From Clostridia bacterium (GTDB taxonomy: Bacteria; Bacillota; Clostridia; Christensenellales; Borkfalkiaceae): a DNA stretch of 32,526 bases. Each line of letters starts with the position of its first letter. Position 1 is the stretch's first letter. Where the stretch lies: NCBI GenBank assembly GCA_900767815.1, contig CAAGAM010000040.1, positions 1-32,526 on the forward strand, read 5' to 3'. The notes under the pieces were generated by a model. That model was given only the letters and a program-made list of their open reading frames with translations, was not told the origin of the DNA and searched no databases. This document shows, piece after piece, positions 32,171 through 32,526 of this stretch. A program made the translations under genes and the position numbers.

Positions 32171-32213
32171 AAACCCCTTAATTATTTGCAACAAATAATT
32201 AAGGGGTTTTATT
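32171..32213 (+). terminator. Strong intrinsic terminator
   Basis: A perfect 17-18-bp stem AACCCCTTAATTATTTG / CAAATAATTAAGGGGTT around the loop CAA, followed by TTATT. It closes the small membrane protein gene. Confidence 0.92.
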
Positions 32214-32220
32214 ATAAAAA

Positions 32221-32340
32221 GCGGCACCACAGAAAAGACGGACAAGGATTTGTCCTGCTCGTTCAAGCTTTTGGTCGGGGATTGCCGTTTCCCGCTTTCT
32301 GCGTGAACCCTCGGCAAAAATTTGCCAAGGCAAATTGACG
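32221..32340. repeat. 120-bp repeat, copy 1 (186-bp period)
   Basis: Matches 32407-32526, offset by exactly 186 bp, with a cluster of differences at 32249-32260. It contains GGACAAGGATTTGTCC, a perfect 6-bp hairpin with a four-base loop, and TTGCC-AA-GGCAA. In this copy the hairpin is intact; in copy 2 its right arm is changed. Confidence 0.85.
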
Positions 32341-32406
32341 AACGACGGCAATTTTTCGTTTTTTATAACAATAAGTTTTCGTTTTGCCGCGTCGTCCCCA
32401 TTGACA

Positions 32407-32526
32407 GCAGCACCACAGAAAAGACGGACAAGGATGAATACTGCACGTTCAAGCTTTTGGTCGGGGATTGCCGTTTCCCGCTTTCTGCGTGAACCCTCGG
32501 CAAAAATTTGCCAAGGCAAATTGACG
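32407..32526. repeat. 120-bp repeat, copy 2, reaching the window end
   Basis: Second copy of 32221-32340 after a 66-bp spacer (32341-32406). The window stops exactly at the end of the shared block, so more copies may follow. On the minus strand a frame stays open through both copies because 186 is divisible by three, but I see no start signal and do not call it a gene. Confidence 0.8.

Noticed and set aside
32199..32519. Minus-strand frame through both 186-bp repeats
   Set aside because: It is open because the repeat period is divisible by three; no start signal or promoter, and it overlaps the terminator at 32171-32213.

Overview
The window looks like a chromosomal segment of an uncultured, gut-type Clostridia (Bacillota) genome. 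It has moderate GC, strong AGGAG-type ribosome binding sites and sigma-A promoters close to consensus. It carries Firmicutes spore-associated genes (a SpoVT-type regulator and a SpoVB/MurJ-type flippase) in the spoVT-yabM-yabN order known from Bacillus. It also has a clostridial DUF6062-type protein and a 2-hydroxyacyl-CoA dehydratase/activase system typical of strict anaerobes. I cannot name a genus.

Layout. (1) 1-864: repeats, then a promoter with three 11-bp-spaced PhoP-box-like hexamers. (2) 865-7590: a full phosphate regulon of pstS, a fused pstC-pstA, pstB, phoU, an OmpR-type response regulator and a PhoR-type histidine kinase. The PstS appears to be circularly permuted. A small cysteine-rich protein follows, ending at a strong terminator (8069-8104). 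(3) 13533-8121, minus strand: three genes coupled by ATGA overlaps, namely an HgdB-like dehydratase component, a double BadF/HgdC-type activase and a CmpB-like membrane protein. (4) 13534-15616: a gene-poor stretch of nested palindromic repeats, a perfect consensus promoter reading into a structured non-coding or short-coding stretch, and a 280-bp MITE-like element. One arm of that element is also found, inverted, at window start. (5) 15617-22169: a hexuronate catabolism locus with a ROK-family protein and divergent AraC regulator, plus a minus-strand operon uxuA - SDR mannonate oxidoreductase - small membrane protein - eda - kdgK. Together these convert fructuronate through mannonate, KDG and KDPG to pyruvate and glyceraldehyde-3-phosphate. 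No isomerase (uxaC) or transporter is present here. (6) 22393-30289: plus-strand housekeeping genes, namely a spermidine-synthase-like membrane fusion, spoVT, a flippase, yabN/mazG, dus, a nitrilase-fold protein lacking its cysteine, trmL and a DUF6062-like protein. (7) 30380-32526: tRNA-Leu with the uncommon anticodon AAG, then two very AT-rich genes without Shine-Dalgarno sites (likely accessory DNA inserted beside the tRNA), a small membrane protein with a perfect promoter and terminator, and a 186-bp-period repeat running off the window end.

The items most worth following up are the permuted PstS with its fused PstCA permease, tRNA-Leu(AAG) with the orphan AT-rich pair beside it, the reversed two-gene version of the usually fused dehydratase/activase protein, the promoter-driven structured region at 14712-15295, and the family of invertible repeats sharing a CTATAAGTCGATTATC core. 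All family assignments come from reading motifs by eye; no database search was run.
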